Notes: generated from the letters alone by a model not told the origin. A DNA stretch of 64,000 nucleotides from Flaccisagitta enflata (GCA_965153355.1 OZ231127.1:90830001-90894000), one strand, 5' to 3'; positions 24,376-34,824 are shown, counted from the first letter of the stretch. Numbers and translations are program-made.

Positions 24376-24500
24376 CGGTAAAACGACGTAAAGAAACGGC
24401 ATCCTTTCTTCAAACTTTCCGATGAAAGTCTGTCTGATGGCACCCCAACGCTGCCCGTGATCGGAAAACAAAAAGACAACCGTGTTGTCGAGATGGCCCT
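24376..24500 (-). CDS. DUF229 gene exon 9: SDHG metal-site motif
   Basis: The acceptor CACCAG|AG completes Glu with exon 8. It encodes GHLDNTVVFLFSDHGQRWGA, then IRQTFIGKFEERMPFLYVVL and P. SDHG followed by R-x-G, then G-x-x-EERMP, is the strongest DUF229 signature and provides the second metal-binding Asp-His pair. The acceptor pyrimidine tract is a TC microsatellite of about 60 bp. Donor CCG|GTAAGT, phase 0. Confidence 0.95.
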
Positions 24501-24501
24501 C

Positions 24502-24506
<5 letters not shown>

Positions 24507-24568
<62 letters not shown>
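24507..24568 (+). repeat. (GA)n microsatellite forming the exon 9 acceptor tract
   Basis: About 30 GA units. On the minus strand it is the TC tract leading into CACCAG at exon 9. Confidence 0.95.
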
Positions 24569-24571
<3 letters not shown>

Positions 24572-24694
24572 CCTTTAATTGGCTTGTCTTGGCCTGTGGC
24601 TCTGACAAATAGACAGAAGAACAGGGAGAGAAACAAGCTGATAGACAAGTAAATCGAAAGATAAATAGGTGTGATTAAAGAAAGTAGGGTCTAC

Positions 24695-25539
24695 GTGAAG
24701 GAGACGGCCGCACTAGGTTTATGCGCGTAGTAACTAGTCAGTGAGGGCTCACAAGGCCCTCTTCCATATTTTTAGTTTGGGTATAGTGAGGGATGTTGTT
24801 CCACCTGTCATACCTTTCCAACCTTAGTTTTATCATCAATTTCAACAGGGCTGGCCATTCGAAAAGGTTTGAATCAGGTTTAGGGGTAGGGTTGGGTTTA
24901 GGGGTAGGGTTATGTTTAGGGTTAAGTTTAGGGATAAGGTTGAGTTCAAAGGTAGGGTCGGGTTAAAGTATAAGGTTGGGTTTAGAGGTGGGTTTGGGTT
25001 TAGGGGTGGGGTTGGGTTCAGGGGTGGGGTTGGGTTTAGGGGTGGGGTTGGGTTTAGGGGTGGGGTTGGGTTTAGGGGCAGGGTTGGATTTAGGGGTAGG
25101 GCCAAGTTTAGGGGTAGGGTTGGGTTTAGGGCAGGGTTGGGTTTAGGGGTAGGGTTGGGTTTAGGGGTAGGGTTGGATTTAGGGGTAGGGTTGGGTTTAG
25201 GGGTAGGGTTGGATTTAGGGGTAGGGTTGGGTTTAGGGGTAGGGTTGGGTTTAGATGTAGGGTTGGGTTTGGGGTAGGGTTGGGTTTAGGGGTAGGGTTG
25301 GGTTTAGGGGTAGGGTTGGGTTTAGGGGTAGGGTTGGGTTTAGGGGTAGGGTTGGGTTTAGGGGTAGGGTTGGGTTTAGGGGTTAGGTTTGGGGGTAGGG
25401 GTAGGGTTGGGTTTAGGGGTTAGTTTGGGGGTAGGGTTGGGTTTAGGGGAAGGGTTGTCCCAAAAAAATTATGTCATAGTGATATCGCATGAAAAATGCA
25501 AAAAACATATGTTCACATAGGTGCGGCCGTCTCCTTCAC
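24695..25539. mobile_element. TIR element carrying a telomere-like minisatellite
   Basis: Perfect 19-bp inverted ends GTGAAGGAGACGGCCGCAC (24695-24713) and its mirror (25521-25539). Inside: the AACTAGTCAGTGAGGG dispersed block (24728-24810), then the minisatellite. It lies wholly in the intron between exons 8 and 9. No coding sequence. Confidence 0.85.
24857..25458 (+). repeat. 18-bp minisatellite GGTTTAGGGGTAGGGTTG, telomere-like
   Basis: About 33 units of an 18-bp G-rich repeat (GGGTTTAGGGGTAGGGTT), most uniform in the centre and degenerate at both ends. It resembles variant TTAGGG DNA but has a fixed 18-bp period, so it is an interstitial minisatellite, not a chromosome end. Confidence 0.93.
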
Positions 25540-25673
25540 CTTTGCCGAAATTAGAAATTAGAAAGATATGTAGTGAGAAGTAGATAGAAGGATGGAGTAA
25601 ACGGCAAATAGCCAGATGGTGATAGAAAATTAGAAAGATAGACAGTCGCAGTAAGTTCTTTGAGTATCATCAC

Positions 25674-25833
25674 CTGCATGCATAGTGGTGAGTAGGTCGA
25701 GGGTTGGTTGGTCAGCATAACCGGCGTCATTGAGGTAGTCATGAGTCCATCTATTGGTCCAGATCAAGGCAAAGATATTGTCGTTCTTATGAGCTCGCAG
25801 ACCATTCAATAACCATTCGTACACCCACTCGTC
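25674..25833 (-). CDS. DUF229 gene exon 8: THDYLN block
   Basis: The acceptor TTCTGCAG|GAC is phase 0 and joins directly to exon 7 (...GNKHE|DEWVYEWLLN). It encodes NDNIFALIWTNRWTHDYLND, matching the family pattern F-x-x-x-W-x-x-x-x-(S/T)HD-x-x-N, a probable active-site His-Asp. It ends LLTTMHA plus one base with donor CAG|GTGATG, phase 1. The intron upstream of this exon is the longest of the gene, about 16 kb. Confidence 0.93.
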
Positions 25834-26149
25834 CTGCAGAAAACAAAGCAAGGCATGGACAGTGATATCGCCTATAGGCTGATTACCTCATTTTTGTTTT
25901 CGTAGCAATTACTATCCAAAGCAGAAATATATCGCCAAAAAAGAATTGGATCTGGTTATATGTTATCAACAAAGGATTCATGAAAAATATATTCAGATTA
26001 TGCCTAATACTTAGTGTGTAACTCCCATAAACCTTAACCACTACCTGATTATGGGTCTTCCATGCATTTTTATGACGTTTATTCACACATGAAAACGTGT
26101 AGCACAAAGAAACAATAAAAACACAATATGGCAAAGATGAGAGATGGAA

Positions 26150-26706
26150 TCAATATGAAAGCTTATGAGCTGACAGCGCGAGCAAGGCAGTTGGTTGGCA
26201 GCAGCGAAATTTGAACAGAAAGTTTGATCTGCGCTCAGCAATTAGCTCTTCCCAAGTTGGTCGACCAAGCGCGTGTTGCAGGTCCGTGACACTTTGTCTC
26301 CAAGAGAAAACACGCTGTTGTAGGCAGCTCGCATTTTGCTTTTTAGCTTCCGGTCCGCAATGTGAATCATTTCCACTGCATATGAGAGAATGGAAATGCA
26401 TTCGATGACGCGCAGCATAACCAGATCATCAGATCTGCCGTCCACACGTAGAATCGAGTTAAGGGCACAGTAGAATTTGCCCAATGTTTCCATAACACCG
26501 CAGCCAAAGCGAGAGCCCTGAATAACCGTGACACCAAGGTACTTCCACCGTTGAACCCACTCAATGGCAGTGCCATTCAGCTTAAGTTGATAAGATGGAG
26601 ACTTTCCTTTGCCGAAGCATATGCTTTTCGTCTTTTTTGGATTGAGTTTGATATCCCAATCAGTACAAAACTTTTCACAGAGAAGTAGCATTTTTTGAAG
26701 GCCTTT
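26150..26706 (-). pseudogene. LINE (non-LTR retrotransposon) reverse transcriptase fragment, frameshifted
   Basis: The minus strand encodes KFCTDWDIKLNPKKTKSICF then a WKYLGV block, the segment just after the catalytic YxDD box of non-LTR reverse transcriptases (N-x-x-K-(S/T)-K and YLG motifs). The frame ends near 26260 with a +1/-1 shift, after which PTWEELIAERRSNFLFKF continues in another frame. The 5' side is cut by a family A element at 26706. A dead relic in the intron between exons 7 and 8, same strand as the host gene. Confidence 0.85.
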
Positions 26707-26932
26707 TTTAGTTGCGTGCACGCGACTCTACAACCCACTCTGTCCGTATGTCGGTCGGTCCGTCTGTTGGTAACACTTTGCTTTTTTGGGCAGTGGCAGG
26801 CGTGCTTTTTCTGGAGTAGCGAGTAGCGCCGCTACTCTGAGGCATATGAGCGCCTCTCGGAAGATCTTGCAAGAAGAAGAAGAAGAAGAAGAAGAAGAAG
26901 AAGAAGAAGAAGAAGAAGAGCAAGAAGAAGAA

Positions 26933-26979
<47 letters not shown>

Positions 26980-26981
26980 AG

Positions 26982-27013
<32 letters not shown>

Positions 27014-27065
27014 GAAGTAGAAGTAGAAGAAGAAGAAGTAGAAGAAGAAGAAGAAGAAGAAGGAA
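26706..27065 (+). repeat. Family A start, family J hairpin and (GAA)n
   Basis: TTTTAGTTGCGTGCACGCGACTC (A cap) runs to TTTGGGCAG, then CAGGCGTGCTTTTT, the hairpin GAGTAGCGCCGCTACTC, GCGCCTCTCGGAAGATCTT (family J), and a 190-bp GAA tract. Confidence 0.8.
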
Positions 27066-27136
27066 AAGAAAGTTGAGTTAAGATTCTTTTTATCTTTTTG
27101 TATGAAATAATTGCACAGATTTTTTTTCAAATGGCA

Positions 27137-27908
27137 TACAGTATGTTTTTTTTCGTTTGTAATATTCTATGACAACGTAATTCTTAAAGTAGTTGAGATA
27201 ATTGATTTCCGCAAAAAGTTTCTGAACAGTATGGTAAATGCATTTTATGTTATTTAATTGCCGGGATGTTTTTTACAAAAAATTGTTCTCTTGAACATAT
27301 TTGGAACTAGATGTCATCATGTCCAAATTATCTCTTTGCAAAAACTTGTCAAATGGACCATCTACCTTTAAATTACTCTCATTTCTATACGGTTTGAGCT
27401 ACTGACACCAGATTGGTCTCAGATGAAAGATTTTTTGAAGTAGTTTCTGGGAAAACTTCAGTTGAAAGGCTCATGTGATATTTTTGACAATTTTGTGAAC
27501 AATGAATTAACTCTTGATCAAAATTTTGATTGAGAAACAGATTTTCTTAATGCCTAATGTGGCGTACTATTGAAAAAAAGTTTTCCTCGTTGTATTTCTT
27601 AAAACTACTGTAAATTAGCTTTGATTTGAGACCAATCTGGTATCTGTAGCTCAATGCATCCAGAAATTAGATCAACTCAAACAAAATGTTCAGCCAAAAA
27701 ACCTAAAATAATGTTTTTTTTTCCTGTTTTTGATCGATACTTCTGCTTGTGTCAAGAGGTTCAGGTTTTTGTAGAAAAGTCCTGGGAGTTAAACATCATA
27801 AAATGCATCTACCATACCTTTCAGGAACTTTTTACGGAAATCAATTATCTCAACTACTTTAAGAGTTACGTCGTCATAGAATATTACAAACGAGAAAAAC
27901 ATACTGTA
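27137..27908. mobile_element. Fold-back element with TACAGTATG ends
   Basis: Two arms of nearly 290 bp (27137-27420 and 27620-27908) pair closely: TACAGTATGTTTTT, CGTTTGTAATATTCTATGAC, AGTAGTTGAGATAATTGATT. Same ends as the element at 1958-3335. The 122-codon frame across the right arm is not supported as a gene. Confidence 0.88.
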
Positions 27909-28304
27909 AAAGACGTTTTGTTTTTAAGCATGCTTATCTTAAGTCTTAAGCATGCAAATATTGCAGAACACAAAAAGTGTGTATGTGAGCATATCTGCTC
28001 AAGACGGTTTAAGCCTTTCTAAGTGGTTCATGGCTGTGTATAATAAGTGTTTTTAACTCGTCCGCTCAAGTTTAGATCCACATTTGCGCACAGACTTATG
28101 TCCGGGTGCAAACGAAGACAAAATTTGATCTTCAGTCACAATAAATTATTATATATAGTTATGCTTGTTAGTGATAACTTTTGAAATAAAAAATTTTGTA
28201 CTCCTGATTTCTTTAAGAATATAAAAAAATGATTACAATGTAAAAAGTTTGTATTATAAGTTTATAAAGACCAAAGTTATTCAATAAAAGATGAATATTT
28301 CTCT

Positions 28305-28472
28305 CAACAAGGCCGGATACACGGCCAATACCAGTCGCGGACAGGTGGGCAGGGGCGGAAATGCGCGTTTTCACACTTTCAAACTCGATCACCACGGACC
28401 AACCGACCGACCAACCGACCGACCGACGGACGGACAAAGCCTCTTATAGAGTCGCTAGTCCGCGACTAAAAA
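28305..28472 (-). repeat. Family A element, complete
   Basis: AACAAGGCCGGATACACGGC, CAGTCGCGGACAGGTGGGCA, AATGCGCGTTTTCACACTTT, CGACCGACCAACCGACCGAC and GAGTCGCTAGTCCGCGACTA: the clearest full copy, 168 bp. Confidence 0.9.
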
Positions 28473-30159
28473 TGAGAGGGAAAGTTCAATAAGTTGTTAG
28501 GTAAAATTATAATTTTGCTTCTGAAAGAAAAATTTTGTATTTTAAAACACATGGCCCTCATCTTATGAGTTTTTCAAAAGACGCCATGTTTTTGAAAATG
28601 ACAATTTTTAAATCTCTATGCAAAATTATAATTTTACCCAAAACATGTCATATTATAAAATAAGATTTTCCTAGAAAATTTCCTTTTTTCGAACGCTTAT
28701 CCCTACATTTCACAGATACTTTGGACATAGAAATGGTTTTTAATGCAAAAATAGTCTAAACACAAACTGATTGTTATTTTTCAATGATAAATTTATAAAT
28801 TTGCAATATCAATGATATTGCTAAAATAACATTTTGACTGATGAAATTTTGTCTTCGATAGCACCTCTGGTGGGAACTCCAGCCTATAGAAATTCGCTAG
28901 TTGGGGCCTCAAAAATCGCTAGAATTCGCTAGAATAATTTATTCTATAGCTAGAAAATTTGCTAGATTTGTATATATGTAATGAGGTCGTAAAAAAATCA
29001 ATAAACAAACCATTACTGGTCTATTTATAGGCGGAAGAGAAGATAGGGCTTTTGAGAATATTATTTGTTGACCATTGTTTTCCCATTTATTTCTTAGATA
29101 CTTAAACTGGAAACTTGAGGCATAGGTGTTGGGTAGTGGGGATTTGAAACGTTTAGTAATTAAAGTATCTTTAAAGGACAGCGACAAAAATGCCATGATC
29201 AGTTTTATTTGGTTTACTCTGAAATGAAGAAAGACATACCTATCTGTCGCGACACGGCATTTTTGTATGCCACTGAAGATATCTAGGAGTCGACTGTCAA
29301 AAAAATTCATTAGTTTCCTCTTACTTAATGTGTTGTATGAGTCATATTAGCGGTGCCAGCGATCCGCCGATGAGCGTGCGACATTTTCGTCTTTAGATTT
29401 AATATTAGCAGTGTGGCCGCTGGGCTCCGCACTAGGATGCCGGCCGTCTCTATGATTACTCTGACGATATCATATTTTTATGATACCTTCATGCATCTAG
29501 GTTGGGAAAATTACCCGGCATTTTGATCCCTATCCACAGTTTTAGCCATTTTTTGTATAAACTAGGGAATGAACCATGGCTCATGTCACAAGAGAAACGA
29601 GATAAAATGCAATATCAGAAATTTGAACCTGCATTCCAGGATGTCCCGTGAGTCAAATATGGTCAAATATGGTACCGGCATAGCGCCAGGTTATCAGTTT
29701 TTACATAAATAGTCTCCAGATAATCTTTTTTTTATTTCTTAAATACGTAAAAAACTTGAGATATAACAAAGCTTCACAAAAATGGTTACTGCGGCCAAAC
29801 TTCGCCGCCGTGAGTTGACGTCGACTATCTGTAGTATCCCTAAAGTGTGCTGATTTCATATCTCTTTTCATTTTCTATGTGCGATAACGCCGTAACGCGC
29901 CATCGACGAGAGAAACAGCATATGACATTGACATAAAATCAAAACCGTCTTTAAAGAACTAAGTCACACTTTTCGCTTGTTCTGTAGTTCGGACTGTTGG
30001 TAACAGACGTTTAAATTACAATTGAATTTGTTACCATTCCACGACGACGCCCTCAGACGCCATAAAAATAAGGCCAACACCTATAAGTCGCGTGTGAGAC
30101 TTACAGAGTGACTTAGAATGACTCAGTATACTCTTAAATGACTATAAATGACTTAAAGT

Positions 30160-30425
30160 GTGACAGACCGACCGACCAACCAACAGACAGACGGACGGAA
30201 GGACAGACCCACCAACGGACAAAGCGGGGTGTAGAGTCACACACCACTAAAAAAACGAGGCCAGATACACGGCCAGACCAGTTGTGGACGAGTGGGCGGG
30301 GGCAGAAATGCGCGTTTTCAAACTTTTTTGAATCGTGCGCATGGATGGACCAACGGATGGACCAACATACCAATGGACGGACGGACAAAGGCTCTCATAG
30401 AGTTGCATGTCCGCAACTAGAAAGA
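30160..30425 (-). repeat. Family A elements, two overlapping copies
   Basis: (GACC/GGAC)n with GAGTCACACACCACTAAAAA (30165-30255) abuts a full copy ACGAGGCCAGATACACGGCC to GAGTTGCATGTCCGCAACTA (30256-30420). Confidence 0.8.
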
Positions 30426-30699
30426 ACCAGCCCATGACATAATAAACTGGGATTTTTCCAGTCTCAAATTAAAGCGCGTTCAGACGCTGCAGTCAAGCAA
30501 AACGGCATTGTTTTTGTCACCATTTCCAGCGCAGCATGCATCACGTTTTTGATCATATCTTTTAAACACTGGGATGGATTTGTAAAATTCTTTTTGTTTT
30601 CATATGTTAACATAAAAACTTGACTTCTGAGAGGGTAAAAAGAGATTTTCGTCGCTAAGAAAAATATCTGTGGGCCTTCCCAGTCATATAGAATAGAAC

Positions 30700-30912
30700 G
30701 CAAACAAGTGACGTGGGGTCACAATATTGTTGCGGATGGGTGGGCAGGGGCATCCAACCTCCATTTGGACCCAACCCATCCTCCAACCGCGCACAAGCAT
30801 CAAAAGCGTTCACTTTCCTACTATTTAACTCATGCTCACGGACGGATGGATCAATGGATGGACCAACGGATGGACAAAGCCTCTTATAGAGTTGTGTGTC
30901 CGTAACTAAAAA
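30700..30912 (-). repeat. Family A element, GACGTGGGGTCACAATAT tail variant
   Basis: AGTGACGTGGGGTCACAATA, TTGCGGATGGGTGGGCAGGG, an internal CCAACCC-rich segment, GGACGGATGGATCAATGGAT, and TAGAGTTGTGTGTCCGTAAC. Confidence 0.82.
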
Positions 30913-31369
30913 CCGGTTCACGATTACTCATTCTGATCGTTCTTGACAATGTTAGTGTTGAATCGCCATATGATTCCGGATATCGACACTGTCGATACCC
31001 GGAATCATAAGGCCTTTCTCAACCACCAGTCATTAACTAGCAAAAACGATTAGTCCAAATAGTAGCAAACAGGTTCAAATACTTAATAATCTGGTCATCA
31101 CACAGTTGATTACAACTGAAGTACAGAGTAGAAAAGAGGAGAAATGGTAAAATTTAGTTAGAAAAGCGAGTATTTCTTTAGAAAATAAAGAAAATTAGCT
31201 AGCAATAGTTAGAATTTGCTAGAAATAGCTAGATTCGCTAGGTGTCTCAGAGAAAATCGCTAGATAATTCGCTAGTCGCTAGATGGCATAAAGTTATTGC
31301 TAGGAGGCCCCAAAATTCGCTAAAAATAGCGACAAAATCGCCAGTTTCGCAGCAGAGGATAGCACCCCG

Positions 31370-31950
31370 ACTTATGGGTTCAACACCTCCAAAGTACCAC
31401 GCATATGCCATTCATTGAGTGTAGTCACCTCACCAACAGAGTGCTCATGACAACACCAGAACAGAAGATTGAGACGAAAGTCGCAGTTTGATTTCACCGA
31501 GTAATGCTCTTTAAAGATTCATACACAAATATCAATTTTAGTTGCAGAAGGCTAAATAACGCACAAAGAGATGTTTGCGACTTTTTGAGTTGCAAAAATG
31601 GTCCTTTGATTCCTTTGCCATGGTAAGAATTTTTATCCAAGTTGACTGTTAACTCCAATCGACTTTTTTCTAAAGAATATAGCCATTGCAGTGGAACAAT
31701 TATCTAGTAACTACAATATGCAAATGAGAGTTTTGTTGCTCATTTTGGATTTAGGCCATTAGATTGGAATTTGACTGGAATTTGTCGAGGATTTGGGTAT
31801 TAAGGCTCAGGTTTAATAAATTGTAAGAGGAATAGGCTTGTCAGACAGGTGTGAATGGGAAGTTAAACAAGTAATTAGACAGGAATATGGTATTGGATAA
31901 GTCAGTAGGTACAAGGAGGAATTACATGCTACTCGGAAGGAAAGAATAAT
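31370..31950. other. No recognised feature
   Basis: Ordinary AT-rich intronic DNA; no splice-flanked coding block, TIR or tandem repeat seen. ACATGCTACTCGGAAGGAAA at 31925 is a trace of family J. Confidence 0.4.
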
Positions 31951-31954
31951 AGTC

Positions 31955-32578
31955 GCAAAAGCGTTAGATGGTCAGCGGTACCCGTTGCCCCTATGTGAGT
32001 TTATGTGGGTGTGAGGTGGTTAGAGGGGCAGCGGCCCCGAAGGGGCCAATGACCTATGCTGTTTTTATTTGAGCCTCAAGGCTGGAATTAGGGTCTCGAG
32101 GCTAGGATTTGAGCTTTGAGGCTGGAATTTGAGCCTTGAGGCTGGGATTTGAGCCTCGAGGCTGGGATTTGATCCTCGAGGCTGGGATTTGATCCTCGAG
32201 ACTGGTATTTGAGCCTCGAGGCTGGAATTTGAGCCTTGAGGTTGGGATTTGAGCCTCGAGGCTGGGATTTGAGCCTCGAGGCTGGGATTTGAGCCTCAAG
32301 GCTGGGATTTGAGCCTCAAGGCTGGGATTTGAGCCTCAAGGCTGGAATTTGAGCCTCCAGGCTGGAATTTGAGCCTACAGGCTGGGATTTGAGCCTCCAG
32401 GCTGGGATTTGAGCCTCGCGCCTAGGATATGGGTCTTGAGGCTGAGATATGGGCCTGGAGTCTGCGGGGGGGGGGGTTAATAAGAAGAAGAAGAAGGAGA
32501 AGAAGGAGGAGGAGGAGAAATTTCTCCTGTGTGAAAGCATAGGTCATCGGCCCCTTCTGGGCCGCTGCCCAAAAAGCA
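31955..32578 (+). mobile_element. FB-family fold-back element, complete, palindromic 20-bp core
   Basis: Outer end GTCGCAAAAGCGTTAGATGG with TCAGCGGTACCCGTTGCCCC; left cap GGCAGCGGCCCCGAAGGGGC; core (32075-32450) of 20-bp units GAGGCTGGGATTTGAGCCTC, each of which is itself a 6+6 inverted repeat; G-run; AAGAAGAAGGAGAAG; GTGAAAGCATAGGTCATCGG; right cap CCCCTTCTGGGCCGCTGCCC. Confidence 0.9.
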
Positions 32579-32580
32579 CG

Positions 32581-33105
32581 CCTGGGAAGCGGCCCCGAGG
32601 GGGTCTATGACCTATGCTTTCACACATATGGGGGATTTTCTCCTTCTTCTTCTCCTCCTTCTTCTTCTACGAACCCCCCCTCCCCCCAGCCATGAGGCCC
32701 ATATCTCAGCCTCGAGGCCCATATCCCAGCCTCGAGGCCCAAATCCTAGTCTTGAGGCTCAAATCCCAACCTCAGGGCCTAAATCCCCACCCCAAGGCCC
32801 AAATTCCAGCCTCAAGGGATTTGGGCCTGGAGGTTGGGATTTGAGCCTCAAGACTAGGATTTGGGCCTCGAGGCTGGGATATGGGCCACGAGGCTGAGAT
32901 ATGAGCCTCGTAGCTGGGGGGAGGGTGGTGCGGAGGAGAAGAAGGAGGAGAAGAAGAAGAAGGAGAAAATCCCCCATATATGTGAAAGCATAGGTCATCG
33001 ACCCCTTCGGGGCCGCTGCCCTGCTCCCCCCTCAACTTAAACCACAACCTACTTAAGCAGGGCACGGGTACCGCTGACCATCTAACGCTTTTGCGACTAT
33101 TTTTG
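32581..33105. mobile_element. FB-family fold-back element, near-perfect giant hairpin
   Basis: The arms 32581-32800 and 32820-33030 mirror each other: GCGGCCCCGAGGGGGTC..., CATATGGGGGATTTTCTCC, CCTCGAGGCCCATATCCCAG. Both strands open with the same MTYAFT-x-MGDFLLLLL frame, a direct sign of the palindrome. The outer arm GGGCACGGGTACCGCTGACC with ATCTAACGCTTTTGCGAC continues to 33105. Confidence 0.92.
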
Positions 33106-33429
33106 TTGTTTTACGCCATTTTAAGTCATTTAAAGATATTCAAAGTTAATTTATGTCAATTTACATTTAGTCTCTTAGTCTTTTGGTCTTTCAGTCTTTT
33201 GGTCTTAGAGTATTTTGGTCTTATGGTCTTAACAACCGCACGCGACTGTAAGGTGTTGGCCTTGTTAGATAAAAACTAGGTAAGAAAACATGATACCTCT
33301 CCCTGGTCCCTTCTTAAAAGCATTTTCAGACTATTTCATAGTTAATATAGCGGGTTACCTTGTGCTCTTATTTCTAACCAATATGTGCCAAGAAAATGAG
33401 ACCAAGAATAGTATTCAACATTGTACTGA

Positions 33430-33545
33430 TGTCCAACAAGGCTGGATACACCGCAATCCAGTCGCGGACGGTTGGGCAGGAGCAGTACTGCGAAAACCGC
33501 TCGGAATTCAAAAATGTGACGGACCGATGGACCTAAAAATTTGAC
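33430..33545 (-). repeat. Family A fragment
   Basis: AACAAGGCTGGATACACCGC, CAGTCGCGGACGGTTGGGCA and GGAGCAGTACTGCGAAAACCGCTCGGAATT match the GGCC-tail half of family A; the capped end is missing. Confidence 0.7.
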
Positions 33546-33774
33546 AAAACATCTCCCAGTCAACATTGTACTGATGTCCAAAAATTAGATAAAACATCTC
33601 CAAGTCTACCCGACAAGTAACTTCATTATTACAAACAGAGATTGACAGGAAACTAGATGAAATATTTTAGGTATCATTCTGGATTTGCTTGCCCTTTTTA
33701 AAGTAGCTTCAGAATCTCATTGATTTCTTACATGATTAATTCATTTTTGATAGAAATATTGCTTTAAATGCTTG

Positions 33775-33860
33775 GCGATATATTTATGCTCTCGATACTA
33801 GATAGAATCGTGAGTGTCTTCCCATCCGTTGGCATGTCTGAGTGCCAGGGCAATCAATTG
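33775..33860 (-). pseudogene. Decayed isolated copy of the exon 7 array unit
   Basis: On the minus strand this reads ATT GCC CTG GCA CTC, then a tryptophan-glutamate pair where the array unit has SRWEN, followed by a stop. The flanks CAATTGGCT and ACGGATTAA match array filler on the plus strand. It lies 8 kb from the array in the same intron and also adjoins a block (to about 33990) resembling, in opposite orientation, the sequence beside the array at 41000-41075. No donor is preserved. Confidence 0.6.
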
Positions 33861-33869
33861 GCTGTACGG

Positions 33870-34140
33870 ATTAATTCTGGTAGTCTTGCTCTCGGTAACC
33901 CGCCCTTAATTACGGAAACCGTTTCGTGCCGTACACACGTGGCGTGGAAACTTGGGTCTCATGGCCAAGTTTCCACGGACGCTGAACAACACCCGCCAAC
34001 ACTTGCTGACCAACAGTCCGTAGCTACGCCACGTCGTTACGCCACGCCATGGCGCCACGTGATTACGCCACGCTATGACGTCATATAATGCTAGTACTTC
34101 ATGACGTCATGAAGGCATTTCAAAGTGGGCCGTAACAGTA
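33870..34140. other. GC-richer segment with repeated ACGCCACG and TGACGTCA motifs
   Basis: ACGCCACG/CGCCACGT recurs at least five times (34020-34080), with TGACGTCA at 34077 and 34102. It resembles, in part and inverted, 40890-41075. TGACGTCA matches the CREB/ATF consensus but nothing shows regulatory use. Confidence 0.4.
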
Positions 34141-34824
34141 TACTACAAGGTTCTGCCCTTCGATGACCATATGCATCTCAATAAGGGGTTATGTCTATCC
34201 GTCTGTTCGGTTGTTGTTTTCCATGAAGCAAACATTTCATTCACGAATATAAAAATCGAATGGAACGGTACTCTTGGTGTTACTGTATTTAACCTTGTTT
34301 TATATGATAATGTGTACTTGTTGTCATGCACAATCTTGGAAAGGTAAGATGGAGCACGCCACTGTTGCTCTGTTAGGTTTGTTTCTCATGATGACTATCA
34401 AGAACAAGGTTGGTAACATGGCTAACCATGCATTTGGGCAGGAGCAGTAATGCTAAAATCGCCCGGAAATGCGATAAAAAATGTTAAAATAAAGTAAATT
34501 AAGTAAAGTTTGACCAATCAATGGATGGACGGACGGACGGACAGAGCGACTAAAAACGTTAAGACTCAAATCAGTTATGGGGAAAAAAAGCCGAAAATTG
34601 CACCTTTTTTAAATCGGTGCTATTTTCTTCAAACCATTTCTAAACCAATAAAGCTAAAGAGACCTGCAACGTCGCATTTGGAAGATTCTTTAAAGATCTT
34701 TCAAATGGTCATGGTATCATGGACTTTCTTTAGTCCAAGCCTCGGGTTCAACAGATGTAAGCGAACCAAGATGTTCAACTTTTTCTTTATCAAAGTTATG
34801 CTGATCGCCAGGGAACAAATGATT

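Larger units (their letters stand above)
28857..31366. repeat. 2.5-kb interval bounded by inverted CTAG-rich arms (family H)
   Basis: The left arm (28857-28975) has GATAGCACCTCTGGTGGGAA and AATTCGCTAG units; the right arm (31185-31366) is its approximate mirror, ending GCAGAGGATAGCACC with GGGGCCTC/GAGGCCCC in register. The interior holds two family A copies and no ORF. Could be one large element or two independent small ones. Confidence 0.5.

Noticed and set aside
24857-25458. A true chromosome end (telomere)
   Set aside because: Fixed 18-bp unit, internal position in an intron, bounded by inverted repeats and followed by unique DNA.
27654-28022. A 122-codon frame starting MHPEIRSTQT
   Set aside because: It runs through the right arm of the TACAGTATG fold-back element; no protein family resemblance.
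32607-32998. Two similar MTYAFT...GDFLLLL proteins on opposite strands
   Set aside because: They are the two arms of one palindromic FB element, not genes.
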